The notes beneath the pieces were generated by a model. The model was not told the origin of the DNA and ran no database searches. It saw nothing but the letters and a program-made list of their open reading frames with translations. Both the position numbers and the translations under genes were made by a program. Source: Candidatus Paracaedibacteraceae bacterium UBA6184 (lineage in GTDB: Bacteria; Pseudomonadota; Alphaproteobacteria; UBA6184). From it: a stretch of DNA of 56,317 nucleotides. The stretch lies in contig DITM01000030.1 of NCBI GenBank assembly GCA_002422845.1, positions 6,480-62,796 on the forward strand, given 5' to 3'. Every line of letters begins with the position of its first letter. The first letter of the stretch is position 1. Positions 41,894-51,083 of the stretch are shown here, in pieces.

Positions 41894-42709
41894 ATGTTTT
41901 TAGACCAGAATCGCCAGGTGTTTTATATTTCTGGCAATGATCGGTACCGTTTTTTGAATGGCTTAATTACTCAGGATATTGGGTTGTTAGAGAAATTTAC
42001 GCATCAAGCGATCTATACGGCGTTGTTAAGTCCAAAGGGGCGTTATCAGTTTGATTTTTTTATCGTTAACCTTGGCGAATCACTGATGATCGTTGCACAC
42101 GATGCGAGCGCATTATTGAAGCACATTCAACCGTATAGATTAAGGTTAGATGTTGCATTTAAAATGGATTCAGCAGATTGCCGAGTATATGGGAGCCTTC
42201 AACCCTTTGATACTGTTGAGGGCGTGTCGTTTCAAGACCCGCGACATCCCAAACTTGGGTATTGGTTGGTGACGTCTCGGTCATTACAAGCAACGAACCA
42301 TCACAATGAATATTGCCATAACAGATTTCATTTAGGTATTCCAGACAGCGAAGATTTTGAAAAAGATCGGTCGATCATTTTAGAATGGGGATTTGAGGAA
42401 TTACATGGCATTTCATTCACCAAAGGTTGCTATATGGGACAGGAATTGATGTCGCGCACAAAGCATGTAGGACAGGTTAGAAAACGCATATTGCCGCTTC
42501 AGTTTGATGAAATCCATGGTGCGATTAACATCGGTGACAGTGTTATGTATCAAGGTCAAGAAGTAGGTGAGGTTAAAGCCGTACATGATTATTTAGCTTT
42601 GGCGATGTTGCGACTTGATATGATTCCTATTCGTGAACAATCGACAGTGCCTGTGGTTGTCAATCACGATAAGGCTATAGTCTATAAGCCCGACTGGGTA
42701 ACCATATAA
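41894..42709 (+). CDS. ygfZ: YgfZ/GcvT-family folate-binding Fe-S cluster repair protein
   Basis: YgfZ (IBA57-like) uses tetrahydrofolate to help make or repair some Fe-S enzymes. The 271 aa protein has the signature K177-GCYMGQE-184, with the conserved Cys at 179. It opens with a GcvT-like domain containing FLNGLITQDI and LLSPKGRYQFDFF, and a C-terminal barrel-like piece starts VRKRILPLQF. Length is a little under E. coli YgfZ. Substrates here include no obvious Fe-S partner nearby. No strong ribosome site is visible before the ATG. Confidence 0.9.
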   Translation: MFLDQNRQVFYISGNDRYRFLNGLITQDIGLLEKFTHQAIYTALLSPKGRYQFDFFIVNLGESLMIVAHDASALLKHIQPYRLRLDVAFKMDSADCRVYGSLQPFDTVEGVSFQDPRHPKLGYWLVTSRSLQATNHHNEYCHNRFHLGIPDSEDFEKDRSIILEWGFEELHGISFTKGCYMGQELMSRTKHVGQVRKRILPLQFDEIHGAINIGDSVMYQGQEVGEVKAVHDYLALAMLRLDMIPIREQSTVPVVVNHDKAIVYKPDWVTI

Positions 42710-42778
42710 GATTTTTATAACTTTCTTTATTTTTTCTTCTGCTTCCGGTAAGGGTTTTAAAACTTATTAGGAATCAAA

Positions 42779-43825
42779 ATGAAAAAAATATTTTTACATA
42801 TACTCATCTGTATGTGCTTAATACCCATAGTCTCGGCGGCTACAGAGACAGACGTTGAAGATAACGTTAGCACCAAATATTCACCCGCATTGCAACGGTT
42901 ATATGTGGCTATGCAAGCTGGACCCCATGAAATTGAAACAACTGCGCCCACTGGAGAGTTGAGAGGCTGGGGGTTCGAAGGGTTTGATGGCCTGTTATAT
43001 AAATTTTTTGAAAAAAGAGAATTCGTGACAGAGCAACCTTATGCACTGTTAGAGTATGCATGTGGAACAGGTCGATGGTCTGCGAATGCGGTGTTGCAGG
43101 CGGAAATGGATGGAGTTAGTTTAAACGTAAAAACGTTTGATCCGTTTATGCAGCCAGAACATGCAGAGTACTATAACCAGGCGTGGTCAAGATATGTTCT
43201 TGATAATGGATCAAGTCATGGCTCTTTGTTAGTAAGTCAAGGATGGCTAAAGGATGCGCAGCTTGCCGCTACAGATAAGTTTAATGGTATGTTAGTGCGT
43301 GATGCGATTCACCTTTTCTCTGACGAACAAGTGGTAGAATTATTCCAATTAGGGGCTGCGCTGACAGACGAAAATGGAAGCATTGTTGTGCGAGGAACCC
43401 CACCGTTTGCAACCATGCTGTGGAGTCCAAAAGTGCAGATATTTCTTATAACACAGGGATTGACCCCTCCTAATTTTGGAGAAATCTTATTTAACGAGTC
43501 GAATTATAAGGCGTATACGGAGATGGCTGCTCAGAATATTCCAGGAGTGATTGGACAAATGAATACCAAAAGTGTTTGTTTGCCGGCTATTCGAAATGCG
43601 GCAGAAGCTAATGGATGGTGGTTGCAAGCAATACAAGTAGGTACGACTGTGATGACTCATAAAAAACCATTAACAGAAGAAGAATTGTATACATTCGTTT
43701 CAACGCAAGTTCAAAAATACAAACCAAAACCGGAGGAGTTTAACCTTGATTATGTTCCAGAAGATCCGGGGATTATTTTGCGATTTAAAAAAACACCATC
43801 TGCTCGGCCGACTGAAACTGAGTAA
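42779..43825 (+). CDS. exported class I methyltransferase-like protein
   Basis: A 348 aa protein with a clear signal peptide (MKKIFLHILICMCLIPIVSA), then a region that reads like a class I SAM-dependent methyltransferase. It has LLEYACGTGRWSANAVLQAE (motif I, GTG-type) near 88-107, an acidic residue after the second strand in VKTFDPF, NGMLVRDAIHLFS, and ENGSIVVRGTPPF. An exported SAM-dependent enzyme is odd because SAM is cytosolic; it could act in a host cell after secretion. AGGA precedes the ATG. The next gene begins 26 bp later. Methyltransferase activity is inference from the fold motif only. Confidence 0.68.
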   Translation: MKKIFLHILICMCLIPIVSAATETDVEDNVSTKYSPALQRLYVAMQAGPHEIETTAPTGELRGWGFEGFDGLLYKFFEKREFVTEQPYALLEYACGTGRWSANAVLQAEMDGVSLNVKTFDPFMQPEHAEYYNQAWSRYVLDNGSSHGSLLVSQGWLKDAQLAATDKFNGMLVRDAIHLFSDEQVVELFQLGAALTDENGSIVVRGTPPFATMLWSPKVQIFLITQGLTPPNFGEILFNESNYKAYTEMAAQNIPGVIGQMNTKSVCLPAIRNAAEANGWWLQAIQVGTTVMTHKKPLTEEELYTFVSTQVQKYKPKPEEFNLDYVPEDPGIILRFKKTPSARPTETE

Positions 43826-43851
43826 TATGTAGTAAAAGAGAAAGAAATAAA

Positions 43852-45117
43852 ATGAAATTCTTAAAAAAACTTAAGCAAATTTTTAAAAGGGATGATTTTT
43901 CAGCTTTTCCATTTAGTTCGTATCACTTTGATTTTGAGTTAAATAAATCAATTTACGTAACAAGATTAATGGTTCCGAATAATTGGGCAAACGATGAAGC
44001 AAATGCAAAGCAACCGTATTATGGTCTATTAACTCCTGGAGGAGTGAACTTTAATACTTCAGAAGTTTCTCTTTCGATACGAATGAAAATATGTCCCGAT
44101 GCGACAGGTCTATCTGATCATAAAGCTAAATTAGCGGAATCATATACCGAAGATGGATGGCGCGTTGATGAAAGTCATTCGAAACTTAAAACACATGATG
44201 ACAGATCGGCATCTGTGTTTATTGGAATGGATCCTGATGCTGGATATATTCGATATGATGTTGTTCTTGTTTTAGTAGAAAATCCACAAGTATTGATTTC
44301 CTTTGAGTTCCAAATTAATTCTTTAAACCCTGGCATAATTAATAACTATCTGCCGTTATTAGATGTTTTAATTCAAAGTATTAAAGTGTCTAAAACTGAA
44401 GATGACGCAAAAGAAAAACAGGATTATATGTTGGCGATGATAAGCCAAGTAAGTGAGCCTAAGCAGAAGATATTAGAGGAAGGTGCGAAGAGTCTTGAAA
44501 CAAAAAATATAGATTCTGGATATTCTATGGGGCCGTTTAATTCATATTATTTTGAATTGGAAATGAAAAACTTAGATTATGTATTTCGATTTGCAATTCC
44601 AAATGGATGGACGAATGACACAGAGCGTTTGACCGAAGAGTATTGCGCATTAATAACTCCGCAAGGGCAAAACATTAATACAGCTGATGCATTTATTTCC
44701 ATTAGAATGGTGACTGCCCCTTTTCCACCTGGAGGGGCTACTGAGTATCGTGAACAGTGGATAAACACATTAACTATAAGCGGATATATAAACGACGAGA
44801 TATTATCTAAGCCCAAGACATTTGACGATCGAGAAATCGTTGTAATGATGTTGCAAGATGAAAAGATAGATTATACTCGATTTCAATTAATATTAGCCCT
44901 TGAGGAAGATCTTGCTACTCATATTAACTTCGCTTTTCAAGTGAATACGAGTGATTTGCAATCGGTTAGCAAATATATCCCTTTCTTTTATAGTTTAATC
45001 AAAAGTATTTGGGTTGCAGAAAAAGAAATCGCACAGAAACAGCTTAAGGAATATTTTAAAAGTATAATTTTAGATGTTGATATTGTCGAAGGAATTACCT
45101 CCGTTAGCTCTGAGTAA
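43852..45117 (+). CDS. hypothetical protein with internal duplication
   Basis: No family recognised. The 421 aa protein has a basic N-terminus (MKFLKKLKQIFKR), no signal peptide, and two copies of a domain of about 160 residues (about 20-180 and 225-390). Matching pairs are PFSSYHFDFEL with PFNSYYFELEM, VPNNWANDEA with IPNGWTNDTE, LLTPGGVNFNT with LITPQGQNINT, LSIRMKI with ISIRMVT, and FEFQINS with FAFQVNT. The alternation of strands recalls PsbP/DUF1795-like folds, which I cannot confirm. It probably shares a transcript with the exported methyltransferase-like gene and ends in a strong terminator. Confidence 0.72.
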   Translation: MKFLKKLKQIFKRDDFSAFPFSSYHFDFELNKSIYVTRLMVPNNWANDEANAKQPYYGLLTPGGVNFNTSEVSLSIRMKICPDATGLSDHKAKLAESYTEDGWRVDESHSKLKTHDDRSASVFIGMDPDAGYIRYDVVLVLVENPQVLISFEFQINSLNPGIINNYLPLLDVLIQSIKVSKTEDDAKEKQDYMLAMISQVSEPKQKILEEGAKSLETKNIDSGYSMGPFNSYYFELEMKNLDYVFRFAIPNGWTNDTERLTEEYCALITPQGQNINTADAFISIRMVTAPFPPGGATEYREQWINTLTISGYINDEILSKPKTFDDREIVVMMLQDEKIDYTRFQLILALEEDLATHINFAFQVNTSDLQSVSKYIPFFYSLIKSIWVAEKEIAQKQLKEYFKSIILDVDIVEGITSVSSE

Positions 45118-45133
45118 TCCAATTGCAACTAAT

Positions 45134-45167
45134 AAAACCATCCGCCTATTTCTGGATGGTTTTTTTT
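45134..45167 (+). terminator. rho-independent terminator
   Basis: AACCATCC (45136-45143), 10-nt loop, GGATGGTT (45154-45161), then TTTTTT. Lies 17 bp after the duplicated-domain protein and before valS. Confidence 0.92.
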
Positions 45168-45213
45168 ATGGTATAACAATTTCATTTAATGCATTGAACA
45201 CACAGGAAATAGA

Positions 45214-47850
45214 ATGTCATCACTTTCGCAGAATTATCAGCATCATGAAGCGCAAAAGAAATTGTATGAACAATGGATGAAAAAGGGCTTGTTCGCATGT
45301 AATCCTAAAAGCGGGAAAGAGCCGTTTACAATTATGATGCCTCCACCGAATGTGACGGGAAATTTACATTTGGGACATGCGTTGACCTACACGATTCAAG
45401 ATGTGTTGCTGCGATATCAAAAGATGAAAGGTAAGGATACTCTGTATCAGCCTGGTACGGATCACGCGGGTATTGCTACTCAGATGGTGGTGGAGCGTCA
45501 ATTAAATGCGGACGGGATTACTCGTCATGATTTAGGACGAGAGAAATTTTTGAATCATGTATGGGCATGGAAAGAAAAGTATGGCAGAGCCATTGTTGAT
45601 CAACAAATGCAGATGGGAATCACAGCAGATTGGGAGCGTTCTCGCTTTACATTGGATGAAGGGCTGTCTGATGCAGTGCGAAAAGTGTTTGTGGAACTGT
45701 ACAATCAAAAACTCATTTATCGTGATAAGCGGTTAGTGAACTGGGATTGCAAATTACTGACGGCGATTTCTGACCTAGAGGTCGAAGAAAAAGAAACAAA
45801 CGGCAAGATGTATTATTTGCGATATCCATTGGTGTCTGATCCTTCAAAATATATTGTAGTGGGGACGACTCGGCCAGAGACATTGTTTGGAGATACAGCA
45901 GTGGCGGTACATCCTGATGATGAAAGATATCAGGGCTTCGTTGGCCAAAAGGTGCGTATTCCATTAAACAATCGAGAAATCCCAGTAGTTGCAGATGAGT
46001 ACCCAGATCCTGAAAAAGGTACAGGTGCAGTGAAAATTACCCCAGCGCATGATTTTAACGATTTTGAAGTTGGAGTTCGCCATGGGTTAGATCAAATCAA
46101 TGTAATGGATGTTCATGGTAAATTGAATGAGAACTGTCCCGTTGATTTTCAAGGGTTGGATCGTTTTGAAGCTCGAAAGAAAGCCGTTGAGGCTATGGAG
46201 GAGCTTGGGTACTTAGATAGAATCGAAGATCACAAGCATTTGGTGCCTCATGGGGATCGTTCAGGAATTCAGTTAGAACCTCGTTTAATGGATCAATGGT
46301 TTGTGGATGCGGCAGTGCTTGCAAAGCCAGCCTTAGAAGCGGTTGAAAGTGGACAAACCGTTTTTGTTCCAGACAACTGGAAACATACGTATTTTGAGTG
46401 GTTAAACAATATTCGACCTTGGTGTATTTCTCGTCAGTTGTGGTGGGGGCATCGTATCCCTGCGTGGTATGGTCCCGATGGACATGTGTTCGTTGCAGAC
46501 TCTGAAGGTGTGGCTCATATAGAGGCTAAAGATCACTATGGTCATGCTGTTGAGTTGGTTCAGGATGATGACGTATTGGATACATGGTTTTCATCAGCGT
46601 TGTGGCCATTTTCAACGTTAGGTTGGCCAGAGCAAACACCAGAATTGGAGACATATTATAGTACTGATGTGTTGGTGACGGGGTTTGATATCATTTTCTT
46701 TTGGGTTGCTCGAATGATGATGATGGGATTGCATTTTGTGGGTAAGGTTCCCTTTAAGGTGGTTTATATTCACCCATTGATTCGCGATGAAAAAGGGCAG
46801 AAGATGTCAAAAACCAAAGGAAACGTGATTGATCCATTGGTGGTGATAGAACAGTATGGCGCTGATGCATTGCGATTGACATTAAGCAGTTTAGCGGTTC
46901 ATGGGCGTGATGTTCGAATGTCCATGGATAAGGTTGAAAGCTCCAGAAACTTTGTGACTAAATTATGGAATGCAGCAAAGTATGCACAGATGCATAACGT
47001 TGAACTAGTGCCTAGATTTAATCCGACCAGTGATGCAAAGTTAACCGTGAATCGATGGATTGGTGGAGCTTTAGAAGCGACAACGAAAGACGTAACAACA
47101 GCATTGGATGAATATCGGTTGCATGATGCTGCCAATATATTGTATGCAGCTGTTCGTAACACGTTTTGTGATTGGTACATTGAATTTACAAAGTCCATTT
47201 TGAATGGTCAGGATGAGATTACAAAAGCAGAGACACGCGCCACAATGGCCTGGGCGTTAAAGCGATTATTGACAGTGTTGCAGCCGATGATGCCGTTTGT
47301 TACGGATGAAATTTGGACAGCGTTTAGACCCGAGGGATCTGCCGAATTTTTGTTAGAACATGCATGGCCGATTTCGGAAAATCCGGATATGTCTGCGGTT
47401 GCAGAAATGAACTGGGTAGTGGAGTCGATTACTGCTATTCGAGCAGCAAGAGCTGAATTAAATGTTCCAGTTGCAACGATTGTTCAAGCCAGTGCATCAT
47501 CAGATAGTAACTTTGAGCACGAGTATTTGAGTCGGAATCAAACATTGATCGAACGATTGGCTCGGATTACCTTGGTTGGCTCTATTTCCAAACCGTTGAA
47601 TGTGATCGCAGGAAAGACAGTCTTTCAATTAAACATTCGTGATGTGATTGATTTAAGTGCGGAACATGCACGGTTGCAAAAAGAAAAAGGAAAAGTGTTG
47701 GCTGATTTAAAAGTGGTTACAGGCAAATTATCGAATGCTGATTTTGTGGCAAGAGCTCCTCAAGAAATCATTGACGAAAACAAAGGTCGTGAAGTGGCCT
47801 TGAATGACCGGCTTCAAAAAATAGATGAATCGTTGGCTCAGCTAGTCTGA
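45214..47850 (+). CDS. valS: valyl-tRNA synthetase
   Basis: Charges tRNA-Val and edits mischarged Thr. The 878 aa class I synthetase has the HIGH-type motif in PPPNVTGNLHLGHALTY (about 43-59) and KMSKT in GQKMSKTKGNVIDPL. An editing domain lies between them, with TTRPETLFGDTAVAVHPDD and GAVKITPAHDFNDF. The C-terminal anticodon-binding region ends in a coiled coil (HARLQKEKGKVLADL to the end). GGA lies upstream of the ATG. It is a single-gene unit. Confidence 0.98.
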   Translation: MSSLSQNYQHHEAQKKLYEQWMKKGLFACNPKSGKEPFTIMMPPPNVTGNLHLGHALTYTIQDVLLRYQKMKGKDTLYQPGTDHAGIATQMVVERQLNADGITRHDLGREKFLNHVWAWKEKYGRAIVDQQMQMGITADWERSRFTLDEGLSDAVRKVFVELYNQKLIYRDKRLVNWDCKLLTAISDLEVEEKETNGKMYYLRYPLVSDPSKYIVVGTTRPETLFGDTAVAVHPDDERYQGFVGQKVRIPLNNREIPVVADEYPDPEKGTGAVKITPAHDFNDFEVGVRHGLDQINVMDVHGKLNENCPVDFQGLDRFEARKKAVEAMEELGYLDRIEDHKHLVPHGDRSGIQLEPRLMDQWFVDAAVLAKPALEAVESGQTVFVPDNWKHTYFEWLNNIRPWCISRQLWWGHRIPAWYGPDGHVFVADSEGVAHIEAKDHYGHAVELVQDDDVLDTWFSSALWPFSTLGWPEQTPELETYYSTDVLVTGFDIIFFWVARMMMMGLHFVGKVPFKVVYIHPLIRDEKGQKMSKTKGNVIDPLVVIEQYGADALRLTLSSLAVHGRDVRMSMDKVESSRNFVTKLWNAAKYAQMHNVELVPRFNPTSDAKLTVNRWIGGALEATTKDVTTALDEYRLHDAANILYAAVRNTFCDWYIEFTKSILNGQDEITKAETRATMAWALKRLLTVLQPMMPFVTDEIWTAFRPEGSAEFLLEHAWPISENPDMSAVAEMNWVVESITAIRAARAELNVPVATIVQASASSDSNFEHEYLSRNQTLIERLARITLVGSISKPLNVIAGKTVFQLNIRDVIDLSAEHARLQKEKGKVLADLKVVTGKLSNADFVARAPQEIIDENKGREVALNDRLQKIDESLAQLV

Positions 47851-47853
47851 AAA

Positions 47854-47884
47854 AACAAGCCCCCAGATCGGGGGCTTGTTTTTG
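47854..47884 (+). terminator. valS terminator
   Basis: AACAAGCCCCC (47854-47864), loop AGATC, GGGGGCTTGTT (47870-47880), then TTTG. Strong. Confidence 0.95.
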
Positions 47885-48030
47885 TTTAGGATTAATAAAA
47901 AGTTTGATCCTTGCTTGTTTCATGAAAATCAATATGGTATTTTGAAAAATGAGATTGTCTTGACGTCTGTAAACACTTTGTAAGTAAGTTCCGTATAGAC
48001 TAACTGAAATACCTGGATAAGGAAATAATC

Positions 48031-49914
48031 GTGAAGCAAGTAAGTAAAAATTTTGTAATGTGGGTCGTGATTGTTGCGGCGCTGCTAATTGTATTAAATT
48101 TGTTCAGTGATGGCGGTGGGCAAAAGGCTCAACACGAGCTTTCATATTCTGAATTTTTACAACGAATTGATAGCAATCAAATACGTCAGGTGACCATTAA
48201 GGGTGCCGTGATTGTTGGTATTTTAGATGATGGATCAACATTTAAATCATACAGTTTGAGGGATCAAAACATAGTTGACCGTCTGCAAAAAGCTAAAGTT
48301 CCGTTCAAAGAACAACCCATGGATGATGGGTGGAATATATGGTCATTCTTAGCTCATACACTGCCGATGATTATCTTAATTGCGATTTGGATTTTTGCAT
48401 TGCGTCAAATGCAGGGTGGAACCAATAAGGCGATGGGCTTTGGTAAGTCAAAAGCTAAGCTCAGTTCCAATTCGAAAAAGGTAACATTTGCAGATGTTGC
48501 AGGTGTGGAAGAAGCAAAAGAAGAATTGGAAGAGGTTGTTCAGTTTTTGAAGAACCCAGCAAAATATCAAAAGTTGGGGGGTAAAATCCCTCGTGGTGTG
48601 TTGTTAGTGGGGCCTCCAGGTACGGGTAAAACGTTGTTGGCACGTGCGGTTGCGGGGGAAGCAAATGCTCCATTCTTTAGTATTTCGGGGTCGGACTTTG
48701 TTGAAATGTTTGTAGGTGTCGGTGCAAGCCGAGTGCGCGATATGTTTGAGCAAGGGCGTAAAAGTGCACCGTGTATTATCTTTATCGATGAAATCGATGC
48801 TGTCGGTCGCCATCGTGGCGCTGGATACGGTGGGGGTAATGATGAGCGCGAACAAACCCTGAACCAACTATTAGTTGAGATGGATGGGTTTGAAGAAAAT
48901 GATACGGTCATTATTATTGCGGCGACAAACCGGGCAGATGTGTTGGATCCAGCATTGTTGCGTCCAGGACGTTTTGATCGTCAAGTGAATGTAGATTTAG
49001 CAGATCTAAAGGGGCGTGAGGCCATATTAAATGTGCATGCGAAACGCGTTCCATTGGCCACTGATGTGGATTTGAATGTTGTGGCTCGCGGGACTCCTGG
49101 GTTTTCTGGAGCAGATTTGCAAAATCTAGTAAATGAGGCTGCGCTATTGGCAGCTCGTCATAATAAAAAATCTGTGACGAGTATTGAGTTTGATGAAGCT
49201 CGCGATAAAATTTTGATGGGACCAGAACGTAAGAATAAAATTATGTCTGAGGACGAACGCCGCTTGACAGCATTCCACGAGGGGGGGCATGCATTGATAG
49301 CATATATCTTAAAAGACAGTGCGCATCCTATTCATAAAGCGACTATTTTGCCACGTGGGCGTGCGCTGGGTATGGTTCAACAATTGCCGGAAAAAGATCA
49401 GATATCTAGAAGTTATCTTCAAATGAAATCAGAGATTGCTATTTTTATGGGAGGGCGAGTTGCTGAAGAATTGATCTTTGGAAAAGACAAAGTAACGTCT
49501 GGGGCATATAGCGATATTAAAGGGGCTACGCGGATGGCTCAGTCAATGGTGACTGAATTTGGTTTAACCGAAGAGCTTGGCACTGTGCATTATAATTTGA
49601 ATGGTCAAGGCTATGAATCTGCCAAGGTGTCTCAGAAAACATACGAAATGATTGACCAAAAAGTTCGCGAAATCGTCGCTGAAGGGTATGGGAAAGCAAA
49701 GGAAATACTTACTAACAACTTGGATGCTTTGCATAAATTAGCTGAAGCTTTGTTAAAATATGAGACATTGACGGGGGCTGAGATTGCAGATGTGATTGAG
49801 GGTAAGACTATTCGTCAAAATGAAGAGCCACCCAAGAAGCGTCGGACAAAACCAAAAACAGATGAAACGTTGCCGCCCATGGGTGGGGATATTGAGCCAA
49901 CTCCTCAGGTATAA
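48031..49914 (+). CDS. ftsH: ATP-dependent zinc metalloprotease FtsH
   Basis: A membrane-anchored AAA+ protease that removes misassembled membrane proteins and some regulators. The 627 aa protein has two membrane segments (about 8-25 and 105-125). Walker A is GPPGTGKT (194-201), Walker B IIFIDE (249-254), and the second region of homology is TNRADVLDPALLRPGRFDR (299-317). The zinc site is H416-EGG-H420, the HEGGH form common in alphaproteobacteria. GTG start with AAGGA upstream. The tilS gene usually before it is absent. A DedA protein follows 5 bp later. Confidence 0.98.
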   Translation: MKQVSKNFVMWVVIVAALLIVLNLFSDGGGQKAQHELSYSEFLQRIDSNQIRQVTIKGAVIVGILDDGSTFKSYSLRDQNIVDRLQKAKVPFKEQPMDDGWNIWSFLAHTLPMIILIAIWIFALRQMQGGTNKAMGFGKSKAKLSSNSKKVTFADVAGVEEAKEELEEVVQFLKNPAKYQKLGGKIPRGVLLVGPPGTGKTLLARAVAGEANAPFFSISGSDFVEMFVGVGASRVRDMFEQGRKSAPCIIFIDEIDAVGRHRGAGYGGGNDEREQTLNQLLVEMDGFEENDTVIIIAATNRADVLDPALLRPGRFDRQVNVDLADLKGREAILNVHAKRVPLATDVDLNVVARGTPGFSGADLQNLVNEAALLAARHNKKSVTSIEFDEARDKILMGPERKNKIMSEDERRLTAFHEGGHALIAYILKDSAHPIHKATILPRGRALGMVQQLPEKDQISRSYLQMKSEIAIFMGGRVAEELIFGKDKVTSGAYSDIKGATRMAQSMVTEFGLTEELGTVHYNLNGQGYESAKVSQKTYEMIDQKVREIVAEGYGKAKEILTNNLDALHKLAEALLKYETLTGAEIADVIEGKTIRQNEEPPKKRRTKPKTDETLPPMGGDIEPTPQV

Positions 49915-49919
49915 CGATT

Positions 49920-50477
49920 GTGGAATCATTTATTCAAAAGTATGGATATTTTGCTGTTTTTTTAGGGTCAACCATTGAAGGTGAACTGATCCTAATGACT
50001 GCTGGATATTTTGCATACCTGGGCGTTTTGGATTTAACTTGGGTGATTTTTTTTGCATTCTTGGGAACATTGATTGCGGATCAAGGATGTTTTTTTATTG
50101 GGCGATATTATGGTCCACGGTTATTAGAGCGATTTCCAAAATTGAAGAAAAAATCTGAAAAGGTATTTAGGTTATTGCTTGCGTATAAAAACCTTTTTAT
50201 TATGACCTTCAGATTTGTGTATGGTATACGTATAGCAAGCCCTTTGATCATTGGAGCCAGCCAATTAAGCCCTAAACGATTTACGGTTTTAAACTTTCCA
50301 GCGGCATTAATATGGGCGATCGTGATTGCGTGGGTTGGATATTTTTTCGGAGGAACCTTCGAAGTGATATTGGATAATATGCATCGCATTCAACGCTACG
50401 GTTTATTTGTGGGCGCTCCAATAGCAGTGTGCATTTGGGCAGTATATAAAGTGTATTTAAAACATTATCGGAATTAG
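49920..50477 (+). CDS. DedA/VTT-domain family membrane protein
   Basis: A 185 aa membrane protein of the DedA (SNARE-associated, VTT) family, some members of which act in lipid scrambling and proton-dependent homeostasis. Visible are FLGSTIEGELILMTAGYFAY, GTLIADQGCFFIGRYYG, and FRFVYGIRIASPLIIGAS with the family's conserved Arg in the re-entrant region. GTG start 5 bp after the ftsH stop with AGG about 10 bp upstream, so it is likely translated from the ftsH mRNA. Its membrane role fits a partner of FtsH, but no link is proven. Confidence 0.88.
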   Translation: MESFIQKYGYFAVFLGSTIEGELILMTAGYFAYLGVLDLTWVIFFAFLGTLIADQGCFFIGRYYGPRLLERFPKLKKKSEKVFRLLLAYKNLFIMTFRFVYGIRIASPLIIGASQLSPKRFTVLNFPAALIWAIVIAWVGYFFGGTFEVILDNMHRIQRYGLFVGAPIAVCIWAVYKVYLKHYRN

Positions 50478-50478
50478 T

Positions 50479-50967
50479 ATGGTTAGGATCAGTACGACTC
50501 AATTTCAAGGTTTTGAATTTAGTGTCATATATGATGCCAGACTTATTTTTTCAGGATTTTTTTCATCAAGCGACCTGCCTCCTGAAATAAATTCACTCAA
50601 CCCAATTCGGGATTCTGAAACATTAGCTAAAGAAATATGTAGTTGGTATGAAGACTCGGCGGACTGTCAGTTACCATTGCCGATGGCAGTGAGTGGGACT
50701 GAGTTCCAGATGAACATATGGAAAGCTATTGGTGAGATTCCAAAAGGTCAGACACTGACATATACACAGTTAGCTAAATCTATTAAGCGTCCGGCTGCTG
50801 TCAGAGCTGCAGGAACCGCCTGTGGGAAGAACCCGTTCTCCTTGATCGTCCCCTGTCACAGAGTTCTCGGAATTACTTCATTAGGAGGGTATCGTTGGGG
50901 GGTGAATATAAAAAAATCTTTGTTGAAACACGAAGCGATAGATTCAAAAAGTGTTGCGTATCTGTAA
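50479..50967 (+). CDS. ogt: methylated-DNA--[protein]-cysteine S-methyltransferase
   Basis: A suicide repair protein that removes alkyl groups from O6 of guanine. The 162 aa protein has the acceptor Cys C126 in IVPCHRV, the preceding AVRAAGTACGKNP loop, an Arg finger in RPAAVRAAG, and FQMNIWKAIGEIPKGQTLTY. The N-terminal domain is short, as in Ogt rather than Ada fusions. The ATG begins one base after the dedA-like stop with no strong ribosome site, so translation probably depends on the upstream gene. Confidence 0.92.
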   Translation: MVRISTTQFQGFEFSVIYDARLIFSGFFSSSDLPPEINSLNPIRDSETLAKEICSWYEDSADCQLPLPMAVSGTEFQMNIWKAIGEIPKGQTLTYTQLAKSIKRPAAVRAAGTACGKNPFSLIVPCHRVLGITSLGGYRWGVNIKKSLLKHEAIDSKSVAYL

Positions 50968-51083
50968 CACACCCAAAAAAAAATATCTAGAATTTCTAAA
51001 AAAAAATGAGCAGATCAAAAAAATACGATAATATAAATTATGAAAAGTGCCTTGAGCATAGTTTTTAACATACGGAGAATATA

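Noticed and set aside
47930..48030. Heat-shock type promoter before ftsH
   Set aside because: A TTGACG lies at about 47962, but no CCCCAT-type -10 or good sigma70 -10 is at the right distance.
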